Shown: positions 1-5,177 of the stretch, one piece after another
How positions within the stretch are numbered: position 1 is the first letter of the stretch
Layout of the letters: each line of letters opens with the position of its first letter
From: Bacteroidota bacterium
Lineage (GTDB): Bacteria > Bacteroidota > Bacteroidia > Flavobacteriales > Weeksellaceae
Length of the DNA stretch: 6,586 bases
Direction: 5' to 3'
Assembly (NCBI GenBank): GCA_023433225.1
Contig: JAEZDQ010000001.1
Location: forward strand, 1 to 6,586
Notes under the pieces: generated by a model
Told to the model about the DNA's origin: nothing
Seen by the model: the letters and a program-made list of their open reading frames with translations, nothing else
The model's database searches: none
Translations under genes and position numbers: made by a program

Positions 1-583
1 CCAATAAATCGTACAAAGTAGGACGAAGCGAACGGGTTTCTTCGACTTTCATCAGCAAATAATCCCAATTCCCAATCGGTTCTCTTTGAAGTTCTTTTTT
101 ATTTTCAATGGATTGCAGGTATAATTCCATTGCTTTTTGTCGGAAACTGTTCTCAGTCCAGAAGCGGAAATCCGTGCCGGTGCTTTCGGAGGTTTCGGTT
201 CTCTCATTGATTTCCCATTGATGTTCCCGATAATAATTGAAATACATTTCGGCCAGCATAGATTGCAACACTGATTTGTCGATTCCTTTTGCTTCAGCAA
301 TCTCTTTTTCAAAGTTCTCTACAATCTGAATTTCAACATCCTCATCGTCCGAAGTCACCATCGCAATCTTAGACTGATAGAGCAAAGCACGGATGATTTG
401 CTGGGAATTCTTGTCTTTTTTGGCGTTTTGGTAAATGGCACTGACTTCAGGCAAGAGGTTTTTCAGCAGGCCTTCCTGTTCTTGTTTTTCAATGGCCTTC
501 CACTTGGAATCGTAATCGAATTTCTTTTGAGCGAATGAAAAAGAGCAAATGAAAATTAGGAGGAGAAAAAGGATATTTTTCAT
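1..583 (-). CDS. Secreted alpha-2-macroglobulin-family-like protein, N-terminal part (partial)
   Basis: Reading from ATG at 583-581, the frame stays open for 194 codons and leaves the window at its left edge, so the C-terminal part is missing. Residues 1-18 form a clear Sec signal peptide (MKN, then a run of Ile/Leu/Phe, then SFA before Gln19), placing the product in the periplasm or at the cell surface. The mature part is helical and charged (KWKAIEKQEQEGLLKNLLPE, then an NYYREHQWEINERTET stretch, ending TLYDLL at the edge). This layout resembles, from memory, the N-terminus of the very large flavobacterial alpha-2-macroglobulin family proteins, which trap or resist proteases. The diagnostic MG domains and any thioester motif would lie outside the window, so the family call is inference. 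It may be co-oriented with the glycosyltransferase upstream, but the 114-base AT-rich gap leaves an operon uncertain. No Shine-Dalgarno sequence is seen. Confidence 0.6.
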   Translation of the reverse strand, partial: MKNILFLLLIFICSFSFAQKKFDYDSKWKAIEKQEQEGLLKNLLPEVSAIYQNAKKDKNSQQIIRALLYQSKIAMVTSDDEDVEIQIVENFEKEIAEAKGIDKSVLQSMLAEMYFNYYREHQWEINERTETSESTGTDFRFWTENSFRQKAMELYLQSIENKKELQREPIGNWDYLLMKVEETRSLRPTLYDLL

Positions 584-638
584 AAAACCGGTTTATTTAT
601 CAGATGCAATTTACAATAAAAAGGTTGGTGGCCTTATT

Positions 639-690
639 GGAATTTTAAATTATGAATTAAAAATGATGGAAATAACTCATTTAAAATTTC
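639..690. repeat. AT-rich inverted repeat in the intergenic gap
   Basis: AATTTTAAAT at 641-650 is the exact reverse complement of ATTTAAAATT at 679-688. A G-U and a G-C pair extend it to 12 bp with a 28-base loop. It lies just downstream of the glycosyltransferase stop codon. The stem is almost all A/T and no T-run follows on the minus strand, so it is at best a weak terminator. The 584-697 gap otherwise holds only AT-rich low-complexity sequence, and no convincing TAnnTTTG box for the gene starting at 583 was found. Confidence 0.3.
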
Positions 691-697
691 AAATTTC

Positions 698-2011
698 TCA
701 TTTTGAATTTTTGGCCTCAATCCAAAGGCTCATGTATTTCAAAGCGCTTGCGGTATTGTGACGGAGGATTTGACCGATGAAGTTCCGGTTGCGGTGCCGT
801 TTGATTTCAGATTGTAGTTGGATGATTTTTTGATGGAATGCTTTCTCAAACAGGTCTTTATTGAATTGTCCTTGGAGGATTTTAAATCCGTTTTCCTGCG
901 CATTTTTCCAAATGTCTTCTTTTTGATACAGCTCAATTGTTTTGAAAACAAACTTATTTTCATCCTCTTCCACAATTCCCGGAATGGTTTTGTCAAACAT
1001 TCCTTCCGCACCGATTGAAGTGGTGGCAATAGGCGTTCCGGCTTGCATGGCATCGATGAATTTCCCTTTTTGCCCGGCTCCAAAAGGAATAGGTGCCAAT
1101 AAAATTATGGCTTTTGAAATCACCTCCAAGGCATTTTCCGCTTTGCCGTGAATTAAAATTCCTTCCTTCTCATTATTTAAATCCCAAACTTTTTGACTGG
1201 GATAAGCTCCGTAAATATTCAGTTTCGCTTCTGGGAGTTTTGCTTTTATTCTTGGCCAGATCTTTTTCTTCAGACGCAAAACCGTTTGCCAATTGGGTTC
1301 ATGCAGAAAGTTCCCAATAAAAACGAAGTCTTTTCTTTCGTTAAAAGGTTTTATTTTTAATTCGTTTGTCATTTCGACCGAAACGGAGTGAAGCGGAGAA
1401 ATCTCAATTCCCATACTTGAGATTCCTCGTGCCTCGGAATGACAAAAATTCTCCAAAAAAGGCAGATAGTGGAGGAGGGAAGGGGAAATATGAAATTCGT
1501 TTTTCAGTAAATCCATTTCAAATTCGGAAATAATCAAACTTAAATCACAACGAAGAATGGAAGCGATTTCACGGATGGTTATTTCATTGTATAAATCGAT
1601 TTCTTCCTTCTTTTTATAAGCTTTTTCCCTTGCCGAACGAAGGAAATGCAGGTCTTCCGTATCGAGAATCTGCAAAGCATCGGGACATTCCTGAACCACC
1701 CGCCACCCGAATTGTTCTTCCGAAACGAACCGGTCATAAACCACAATGTCCGGATGGTAGGCTTTCAAAAATTCATTAAAGGAAGAATCATTGAGCTGAA
1801 TAGGGATTTCCTTTACACTATTAAAAAACATTTGCTCTGCATCGTCAAAGCAAAAACTCGCCTGTGATTTAGCAGCAGCGGAACTGAAAACGACTTCATT
1901 GCCTCTGTTCAGAAAGAATTCTACCAATTGTAAAATCCGTTTTCCGGCGGCAGAAGAAGTCGGTTCCGGCCAAACGAGTCCAATAAACAATACTTTGTTT
2001 TGAATCATCAT
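698..2011 (-). CDS. GT4-like glycosyltransferase with an in-frame repeat insertion
   Basis: This 437-residue protein has the two-Rossmann-domain plan of GT-B glycosyltransferases, which move a sugar from an activated donor to a glycan or lipid acceptor at the cytoplasmic membrane face. The N-terminal domain begins KVLFIGLVWPEPTSSAAGKR (residues 6-25). The C-terminal domain begins near residue 227 (DFVFIGNFLHEPNW). The donor-binding region at about 307-336 (PIPFGAGQKGKFIDAMQAGT, then IATTSIGAEG) is the usual GT4-type signature, with Asp320 where many members have Glu. The tail (RNRNFIGQILRH, then YMSLWIEAKN) resembles flavobacterial homologues. Residues about 189-216 are encoded by a palindromic repeat (1365-1446) and look like a foreign insert in the interdomain linker; without them the protein would be about 410 residues. 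Two ATG codons are adjacent (2011 and 2008). Substrate is unknown and no polysaccharide cluster is visible. Confidence 0.85.
   Translation of the reverse strand: MMIQNKVLFIGLVWPEPTSSAAGKRILQLVEFFLNRGNEVVFSSAAAKSQASFCFDDAEQMFFNSVKEIPIQLNDSSFNEFLKAYHPDIVVYDRFVSEEQFGWRVVQECPDALQILDTEDLHFLRSAREKAYKKKEEIDLYNEITIREIASILRCDLSLIISEFEMDLLKNEFHISPSLLHYLPFLENFCHSEARGISSMGIEISPLHSVSVEMTNELKIKPFNERKDFVFIGNFLHEPNWQTVLRLKKKIWPRIKAKLPEAKLNIYGAYPSQKVWDLNNEKEGILIHGKAENALEVISKAIILLAPIPFGAGQKGKFIDAMQAGTPIATTSIGAEGMFDKTIPGIVEEDENKFVFKTIELYQKEDIWKNAQENGFKILQGQFNKDLFEKAFHQKIIQLQSEIKRHRNRNFIGQILRHNTASALKYMSLWIEAKNSK
1365..1446. repeat. Palindromic repeat element inserted in frame in the glycosyltransferase ORF
   Basis: The outer arms TTTGTCATTTCGA (1365-1377) and TCGGAATGACAAA (1434-1446) are complementary at 12 of 13 positions. 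The inner arms at 1396-1407 and 1417-1428 (core AAATCTCAA and TTGAGATT) pair over 12 positions with one mismatch around a 9-base loop. The two stems share one axis with an asymmetric bulge. From memory, such GTCATTTCGACCGA / GAGAAATCTCA / CCTCGGAATGAC elements are dispersed between genes in Flavobacterium genomes. Here the element lies inside a gene, contains no stop codon in the minus-strand frame, and encodes a peptide beginning CHSEARGISS at the protein's interdomain linker. The insert must be a multiple of 3 bases, so its exact ends could be 81 or 84 bases apart. Confidence 0.8.
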
Positions 2012-2026
2012 TCAAATATCCGATTT

Positions 2027-2055
2027 TTGCACTTAATTTAAACCAAGTAACCTTG
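2027..2055 (+). promoter_or_regulatory. Possible flavobacterial-type promoter for miaE
   Basis: TTG at 2027-2029 is followed after 18 bases by TAACCTTG at 2048-2055. That matches the flavobacterial -33 TTG and all but one defined base of the -7 TAnnTTTG, with C at the fifth position. The -7 candidate is formed by the first arm of the palindromic repeat, so the start point would fall inside the repeat and place the second arm in the 5' leader. A spacing match plus one mismatch is weak evidence on its own. Confidence 0.3.
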
Positions 2056-2096
2056 TCAAGGTTCTGTGCGTGGTAAAAATAACCTTGACAAGGTTA
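2048..2096. repeat. Inverted pair of AACCTTG(T/A)CAAGGTT palindromes
   Basis: AACCTTGTCAAGGTT (2049-2063) and AACCTTGACAAGGTT (2081-2095) are exact reverse complements, and each is itself palindromic around a central base. With the flanking T/A they can form one 16-bp hairpin with a 17-base loop, or two small ones. They occupy the space between the divergent glycosyltransferase and miaE starts, ending 16 bases before the miaE ATG. No gene ends here, so the pair is not acting as an ordinary terminator. The same motif recurs at 6393-6425, which argues for a dispersed repeat family. Confidence 0.85.
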
Positions 2097-2112
2097 GGAA
2101 AAGCAAAAAGAA

Positions 2113-2694
2113 ATGTTAGGACTGAAATTGTTAACCGACCCGAGATGGGCAAATATAGCGGAACAAAATCTGGAAGAAATTTTGACCGACCATGCCTGGT
2201 GTGAACAAAAGGCGGCTTCGAATGCGATTCATCTGATTGTTAACAACTCAGAACACCATGATTTGGTTACCACCCTGACCGAAATCGCAATAGAAGAAAT
2301 GCAGCACTTCCAGATGGTTCATAACATCATCAAGGAGCGCGGTTACACATTGGGCAGAGAAAGGGCTGACGATTATGTGGGGAAACTGATGAAATTTTGT
2401 AAAAAAGATGGGACAAGGAATTCAGCATTCATCGACCGCCTATTGTTTGCAGCGATGATTGAAGCCAGAAGTTGTGAGCGGTTTCGTGTTTTATCGACTA
2501 ACATAAAAGACGATGAACTGGCGAAATTCTATCACGAGCTGATGGTTTCTGAAGCGAACCATTATACGGTTTTTCTTGGTTTCGCAAGAAAATATGCAGT
2601 GGATGTCGATGTGGAAAAACGTTGGAAAGAGTGGTTGGATTTTGAAGGAGAACTCATCCAAAGTTATGGGAATCAAGAGCGTATTCATGGCTAA
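2113..2694 (+). CDS. miaE: tRNA-(ms[2]io[6]A)-hydroxylase MiaE
   Basis: This 193-residue protein is a ferritin-like diiron monooxygenase. The family uses O2 to hydroxylate the isopentenyl group of 2-methylthio-N6-isopentenyladenosine at position 37 of tRNAs that read codons starting with U, working after MiaA and MiaB in the cytoplasm. The diiron ligand set is visible in order: Glu31 (HAWCEQKA), Glu62 and His65 (EEMQH), Glu117 (IEARSCERF) and Glu147/His150 (SEANH). Length and motif order fit the family. The ATG at 2113 is preceded by A-rich sequence with only AGGA at 2096-2099, typical of weak Bacteroidota start sites. It begins a probable three-gene operon, 15 bases before the next gene. No miaA or miaB is in the window, which is usual. 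The dispersed palindrome immediately upstream may influence its expression. Confidence 0.93.
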   Translation: MLGLKLLTDPRWANIAEQNLEEILTDHAWCEQKAASNAIHLIVNNSEHHDLVTTLTEIAIEEMQHFQMVHNIIKERGYTLGRERADDYVGKLMKFCKKDGTRNSAFIDRLLFAAMIEARSCERFRVLSTNIKDDELAKFYHELMVSEANHYTVFLGFARKYAVDVDVEKRWKEWLDFEGELIQSYGNQERIHG

Positions 2695-2709
2695 CTAAAA
2701 ACCATCAAA

Positions 2710-3552
2710 ATGAAATATATTACAATTCTATTTTTATTCAATTCTATTTTTATTCAGGCACAGAATGACACATTACAATTAAAATTAGACTCAATTGTTA
2801 ATGAAGCGGATTTGCTTTATCAATACGAAAAAGCTGCTTGGAATTCATCAGACATAATGAATGAAAATAAGTTGATTTCTGAAAGTTTCGGAGGTTATTT
2901 TGTTTATCATCAAAACGATTCAATTAAAGTCGTTTATTTTGATAAAAGCCTAAATCAATCAATTGGAAAATTTACGTATTTGAAAAATCAATATAGGGTG
3001 CCTCTGAAATTTGAGTCAGATATAAAGAATTTAAATGAAGAAGAAAAAAAGCATGCACAAGTCAGAACAAATTTTATTAGCTATTTAAACACTAATATTT
3101 CAAGTTTTAATTATGTTTATGAAGAAGGGTTTACACCTAACATTGTCATTATACCTCAAATGGGAGGCTATAGAGCTTATTTGATTATGGGTGCAAATGT
3201 TTTGAATGTTATTCCGTTTGGAAATGATTATATATTTATTTTGGATGAAAGTGGAAATATCATCCATTGGAAAAAGTTTCATAATTCTCTTATCAAAACG
3301 ATTGTAAAAGATGAAAGCGGAAATAATGTCATTTCATTTATTCATTCCCATTTACCGATGACACCGTACATTTCAGCTACTGATATCTGTACTTTTCGAT
3401 TGTATGGTGCAGATCTATTTGGAAAAGAATCATTTATTGTTTCTTCAACGGCTTTGGATTTATTGTTTGAATACAATGTTAAAACAAATAATGTGCGATA
3501 TTTTGATGCCGATCAAATTTCGCAGATAATGAAAAATAATATAGTAGATTAG
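2710..3552 (+). CDS. Uncharacterised secreted protein with a JAMM-like HxHx7SxxD motif
   Basis: I do not recognise a named family. Residues 1-17 (MKYITILFLFNSIFIQA) are a Sec signal peptide followed by QND, with no lipobox cysteine, so the 280-residue product is probably periplasmic or surface-exposed. A helical, charged region (about 20-130) precedes a strand-rich C-terminal half. Residues 212-225 are HSHLPMTPYISATD, which has the exact spacing H-x-H-x7-S-x2-D of the zinc site in JAMM/MPN isopeptidases. The upstream catalytic Glu expected in that fold is not obvious (Glu138, Glu139 and Glu180 are candidates), so metallopeptidase activity is only inference. The gene is much more AT-rich than its neighbours: sampled 60-base lines give 18-27% GC, against 43% in miaE and 50% in the next gene. 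A 16-bp tandem duplication encodes the signal peptide. It sits 15 bases after miaE and 2 bases before the PhnA-like gene. Confidence 0.8.
   Translation: MKYITILFLFNSIFIQAQNDTLQLKLDSIVNEADLLYQYEKAAWNSSDIMNENKLISESFGGYFVYHQNDSIKVVYFDKSLNQSIGKFTYLKNQYRVPLKFESDIKNLNEEEKKHAQVRTNFISYLNTNISSFNYVYEEGFTPNIVIIPQMGGYRAYLIMGANVLNVIPFGNDYIFILDESGNIIHWKKFHNSLIKTIVKDESGNNVISFIHSHLPMTPYISATDICTFRLYGADLFGKESFIVSSTALDLLFEYNVKTNNVRYFDADQISQIMKNNIVD
2724..2756 (+). repeat. Perfect 16-bp tandem duplication inside a signal-peptide coding sequence
   Basis: ATTCTATTTTTATTCA occurs twice back to back at 2725-2740 and 2741-2756, with the 16-base periodicity starting at 2724. Because 16 is not a multiple of 3, the two copies are read in different frames. 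They encode ILFLF then NSIFIQ, both hydrophobic, which keeps the signal peptide intact. Gain or loss of one copy would shift the frame of the whole gene. Confidence 0.9.
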
Positions 3553-3554
3553 AT

Positions 3555-4133
3555 ATGAAACTGGAAAACATTGTAAAAGAAAGAAGTGGCGGCGTATGTG
3601 AGCTCAGCGGTGAGGGTGGGAATTTAAATTTTTATGAAGTTCAGCCTACCTCGGGAAATGAACCCGAAAGAACGATTTTAATTTCAGATAAGGCACTGGC
3701 ACAAATCGAAAAAAGAGAAGAACCGGACAGTACTTATTGGGAAAGGATTCTCCCAACTTCCATGTGGAGTGAGGTTCCGGGTGTGCAAGTGGTTTCCTGG
3801 CGAATGCTCAACCGTTTCCGAAATGAATCTTGGGCGGCGGATGCTTTGGATATGATGTATCTGGACGATGACGCTTTGGAATGGGCCAAAGCTTCCGGCG
3901 ATCATATAGGCGATGGAACTGTGGAGTTGCACAAAGATTCCAATGGAAATATTTTGCAAAACGGCGATACAGTAACATTGATTAAAGATTTGGACGTGAA
4001 GGGTTCATCCATAACCGCAAAAATCGGGACTGCGGTGCGAAACATTCGTTTGGTTCACGACAATGTGGAACAAATAGAAGGGAAAGTGGAAGGACAATCT
4101 ATTGTGATTTTGACGAAGTTTGTGAAGAAGTGA
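3555..4133 (+). CDS. PhnA/YjdM-like domain protein lacking the zinc-ribbon cysteines
   Basis: The C-terminal half (about residues 120-192: HKDSNGNILQNGDTVTLIKD, then LDVKGSSITAKIGTAVRNIR, ending ILTKFVKK) is the conserved PhnA/YjdM domain, an SH3-like fold of unclear biochemical role. The old link to phosphonate use comes from gene position in Escherichia coli; PhnA here is not phosphonoacetate hydrolase. The middle region (MWSEVPGVQVVSWRMLNRFR, 70-89) and MMYLDDDALEWAKASGD match the longer Bacteroidota version of the family. Many PhnA proteins start with a four-cysteine zinc ribbon. Here Cys15 (GGVCELSGEGGN) is the only cysteine in all 192 residues, so zinc cannot be held in that way. The ATG lies 2 bases after the previous stop codon, implying translational coupling and one transcript with miaE. 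The 3' end faces the acetyltransferase gene across 15 bases. Confidence 0.85.
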   Translation: MKLENIVKERSGGVCELSGEGGNLNFYEVQPTSGNEPERTILISDKALAQIEKREEPDSTYWERILPTSMWSEVPGVQVVSWRMLNRFRNESWAADALDMMYLDDDALEWAKASGDHIGDGTVELHKDSNGNILQNGDTVTLIKDLDVKGSSITAKIGTAVRNIRLVHDNVEQIEGKVEGQSIVILTKFVKK

Positions 4134-4135
4134 TT

Positions 4136-4153
4136 CTTGGTAGTGGTATCAAG
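4136..4153. other. Small hairpin between convergent gene ends
   Basis: CTTGGTA (4136-4142) pairs with TATCAAG (4147-4153) through seven base pairs including one G-U, around a GTGG loop. It spans the gap between the PhnA-like stop codon and the acetyltransferase stop codon, overlapping the latter. No T-run follows on either strand, so it is not a standard intrinsic terminator. It is the only structure seen where the two transcripts collide. Confidence 0.3.
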
Positions 4154-4640
4154 TAAGGTGTAGTTCATAAATAAAATCATCCATTACATATCCGTTTCCG
4201 ATGTCGAAAATGCCTTCGTCAATTTTCACAAATCCGTTTCTTTCATAAAAAGCAATGGAGCCGGTGTTGTGTTTATTGACATTCAGGTAAATGGATTTTT
4301 TATGATTTTGCTTCGCCAATTCAATGGCGCGGTTCAATAAAAATTTTCCGTGTCCTTTTCCGCGTGTTTCGGCTTTGAGGTAGATTTTGGAAATGTATAA
4401 TTTTTCGGTTTCAGGTTTACAAACCAGATATCCGACTGGATTTTCATTTTCCCAAAGCATTTCCCATGAAACGCCTTCGTCCATTTCGGTTTTGATTTTT
4501 TCTTCCGAATAAAACAAATCCAACATATAATCTATCTGTTGCTGCGAAAGGATTTTGGTGTAATGTTCCTCCCAAATTTCACGCGCAAGTTGCTGAACGG
4601 TTGGAATCAAATCAATTGAAACCGAAATTAATTTAACCAT
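4149..4640 (-). CDS. GNAT family N-acetyltransferase
   Basis: This 163-residue cytoplasmic protein has the single-domain GNAT fold, which transfers an acetyl group from acetyl-CoA to an amine. The acetyl-CoA pyrophosphate loop is seen as RGKGHGK at residues 93-99 (R-x-x-G-x-G), preceded by the strand LYISKIYLKAETRG (81-94). The C-terminal signature VNKHNTGSIAFYERNGFVKI (121-140) is typical of the family. The N-terminal region (IWEEHYTKILSQQQIDYML) resembles GNAT members that act on small molecules or protein N-termini, but the substrate cannot be told from sequence. Length is normal for the family. It follows the small membrane protein gene with 11 bases between them, so both are probably on one transcript. 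Its 3' end converges on the PhnA-like gene. Confidence 0.88.
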   Translation of the reverse strand: MVKLISVSIDLIPTVQQLAREIWEEHYTKILSQQQIDYMLDLFYSEEKIKTEMDEGVSWEMLWENENPVGYLVCKPETEKLYISKIYLKAETRGKGHGKFLLNRAIELAKQNHKKSIYLNVNKHNTGSIAFYERNGFVKIDEGIFDIGNGYVMDDFIYELHLT

Positions 4641-4651
4641 AATTCCAAGAA

Positions 4652-4972
4652 CTATTGACCCTTTCCGATTTCGCTTATTTCATCTCTCTTGTTGATGTCA
4701 AAACGTGTATCTTCCGAATCCCATTTTTTTTGAAAATAACGGTAACCCAAATACACCAAACCACTCGACACAATTATTGCCAATATATTCAATGTCATTT
4801 CATTCATCTCAGGTAAGATATCCATTGCATACAAAGCGCCGATGGCAAAACCCATGATTAATTGGATGGCGATATAACTTCCCGCACCCACCAAAGCCCA
4901 AATCCAAGGATTTTTACCGTAAGTAGAAGCCAGTTTGTAGAAAGTATAACCAAATACAAAAAGTACGATCAT
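4652..4972 (-). CDS. Small three-helix membrane protein of unknown function
   Basis: From ATG at 4972-4970 this encodes 106 residues. A TTG codon directly before the ATG would add one residue; the ATG is preferred. Three hydrophobic segments are visible: about residues 2-17 (IVLFVFGYTFYKLA), 24-47 (IWALVGAGSYIAIQLIMGFA and on) and 60-78 (LNILAIIVSSGLVYLGYRYF). A charged tail rich in Asp, Glu and Lys follows (QKKWDSEDTRFDINKRDEIS). That fits a small inner-membrane protein with a cytoplasmic tail. No catalytic or transport motif is seen and I cannot assign a function. It is first in a probable two-gene transcript with the GNAT gene and is divergent from kbl. Confidence 0.75.
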   Translation of the reverse strand: MIVLFVFGYTFYKLASTYGKNPWIWALVGAGSYIAIQLIMGFAIGALYAMDILPEMNEMTLNILAIIVSSGLVYLGYRYFQKKWDSEDTRFDINKRDEISEIGKGQ

Positions 4973-4995
4973 CAATTTCAGTTTTTAAATTTCAG

Positions 4996-5003
4996 CTAAA
5001 ATA
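4996..5003 (-). promoter_or_regulatory. Possible -7 box for the membrane protein/GNAT pair
   Basis: On the minus strand this reads TATTTTAG, matching TAnnTTTG at all but one defined position. A TTG lies 15 bases upstream, slightly closer than usual for flavobacterial promoters. Transcription would begin roughly 15-20 bases before the ATG at 4972. The match is imperfect in both sequence and spacing. Confidence 0.25.
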
Positions 5004-5067
5004 AACAAAACCATTCACCAACACAGGCTTGAAACCCAAATTAAACGATACCGAATAAAAACATTTC

Positions 5068-5099
5068 CAAATCTTTAAATTTTCAAATCTTCAAATTGT
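5068..5099 (+). repeat. Degenerate 16-base (8-base) tandem repeat upstream of kbl
   Basis: Bases 5068-5083 and 5084-5099 agree at 14 of 16 positions. Each can be split into two related 8-base units (CAAATCTT, TAAATTTT, CAAATCTT, CAAATTGT). The repeat ends exactly where the kbl -7 box begins, so it covers the region where RNA polymerase or a regulator would bind upstream. AT-rich phased repeats also arise by replication slippage without a function. Confidence 0.5.
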
Positions 5100-5106
5100 A
5101 TATTTG
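5099..5106 (+). promoter_or_regulatory. Flavobacterial -7 promoter box for kbl
   Basis: TATATTTG matches the Bacteroidota/flavobacterial consensus TAnnTTTG at every defined base and sits 71 bases before the kbl ATG, giving a leader of about 60-65 bases. No TTG is present at the expected -33 distance, where AT-rich repeat sequence is found instead. This is the best promoter candidate in the window. Confidence 0.5.
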
Positions 5107-5123
5107 TTCACAGGTTAGAAAAG

Positions 5124-5140
5124 CGAAATTCGAAATTCGC
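5124..5140 (+). repeat. CGAAATT tandem pair in the kbl leader
   Basis: CGAAATT is repeated directly at 5124-5130 and 5131-5137 and is followed by CGC. The flanks GCGAA (5123-5127) and TTCGC (5136-5140) are complementary and could form a short 5-bp stem in the leader RNA. Similar AATTCGAAATTCG runs are common between flavobacterial genes, so a specific role is uncertain. Confidence 0.4.
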
Positions 5141-5177
5141 AATACCTGAAACATTAAATTTGAAACAAAATAATAAT

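Noticed and set aside
52..312. Minus-strand 86-codon ORF
   Set aside because: It overlaps the signal-peptide-bearing reading frame from 583 in another frame, and its peptide shows no family resemblance.
739..1083. Minus-strand 114-codon ORF rich in Lys and Ser, and plus-strand ORFs at 818-1320
   Set aside because: They are shadow frames of the glycosyltransferase, which has clear domain motifs throughout.
2048..2096. Reading the inverted palindromes as a terminator
   Set aside because: Both flanking genes start here and run outward, so no transcript ends at this place, and there is no T-run after either arm.
3555..4133. Calling the PhnA-like gene a phosphonoacetate hydrolase or placing it in phosphonate degradation
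   Set aside because: The shared name is historical. The protein has the YjdM-type domain, no hydrolase motifs, and no phn genes nearby.
5160..5177. TTG start for kbl at 5160
   Set aside because: The ATG at 5178 gives the length and N-terminus expected from E. coli Kbl; the six extra residues (MKQNNN) have no counterpart.
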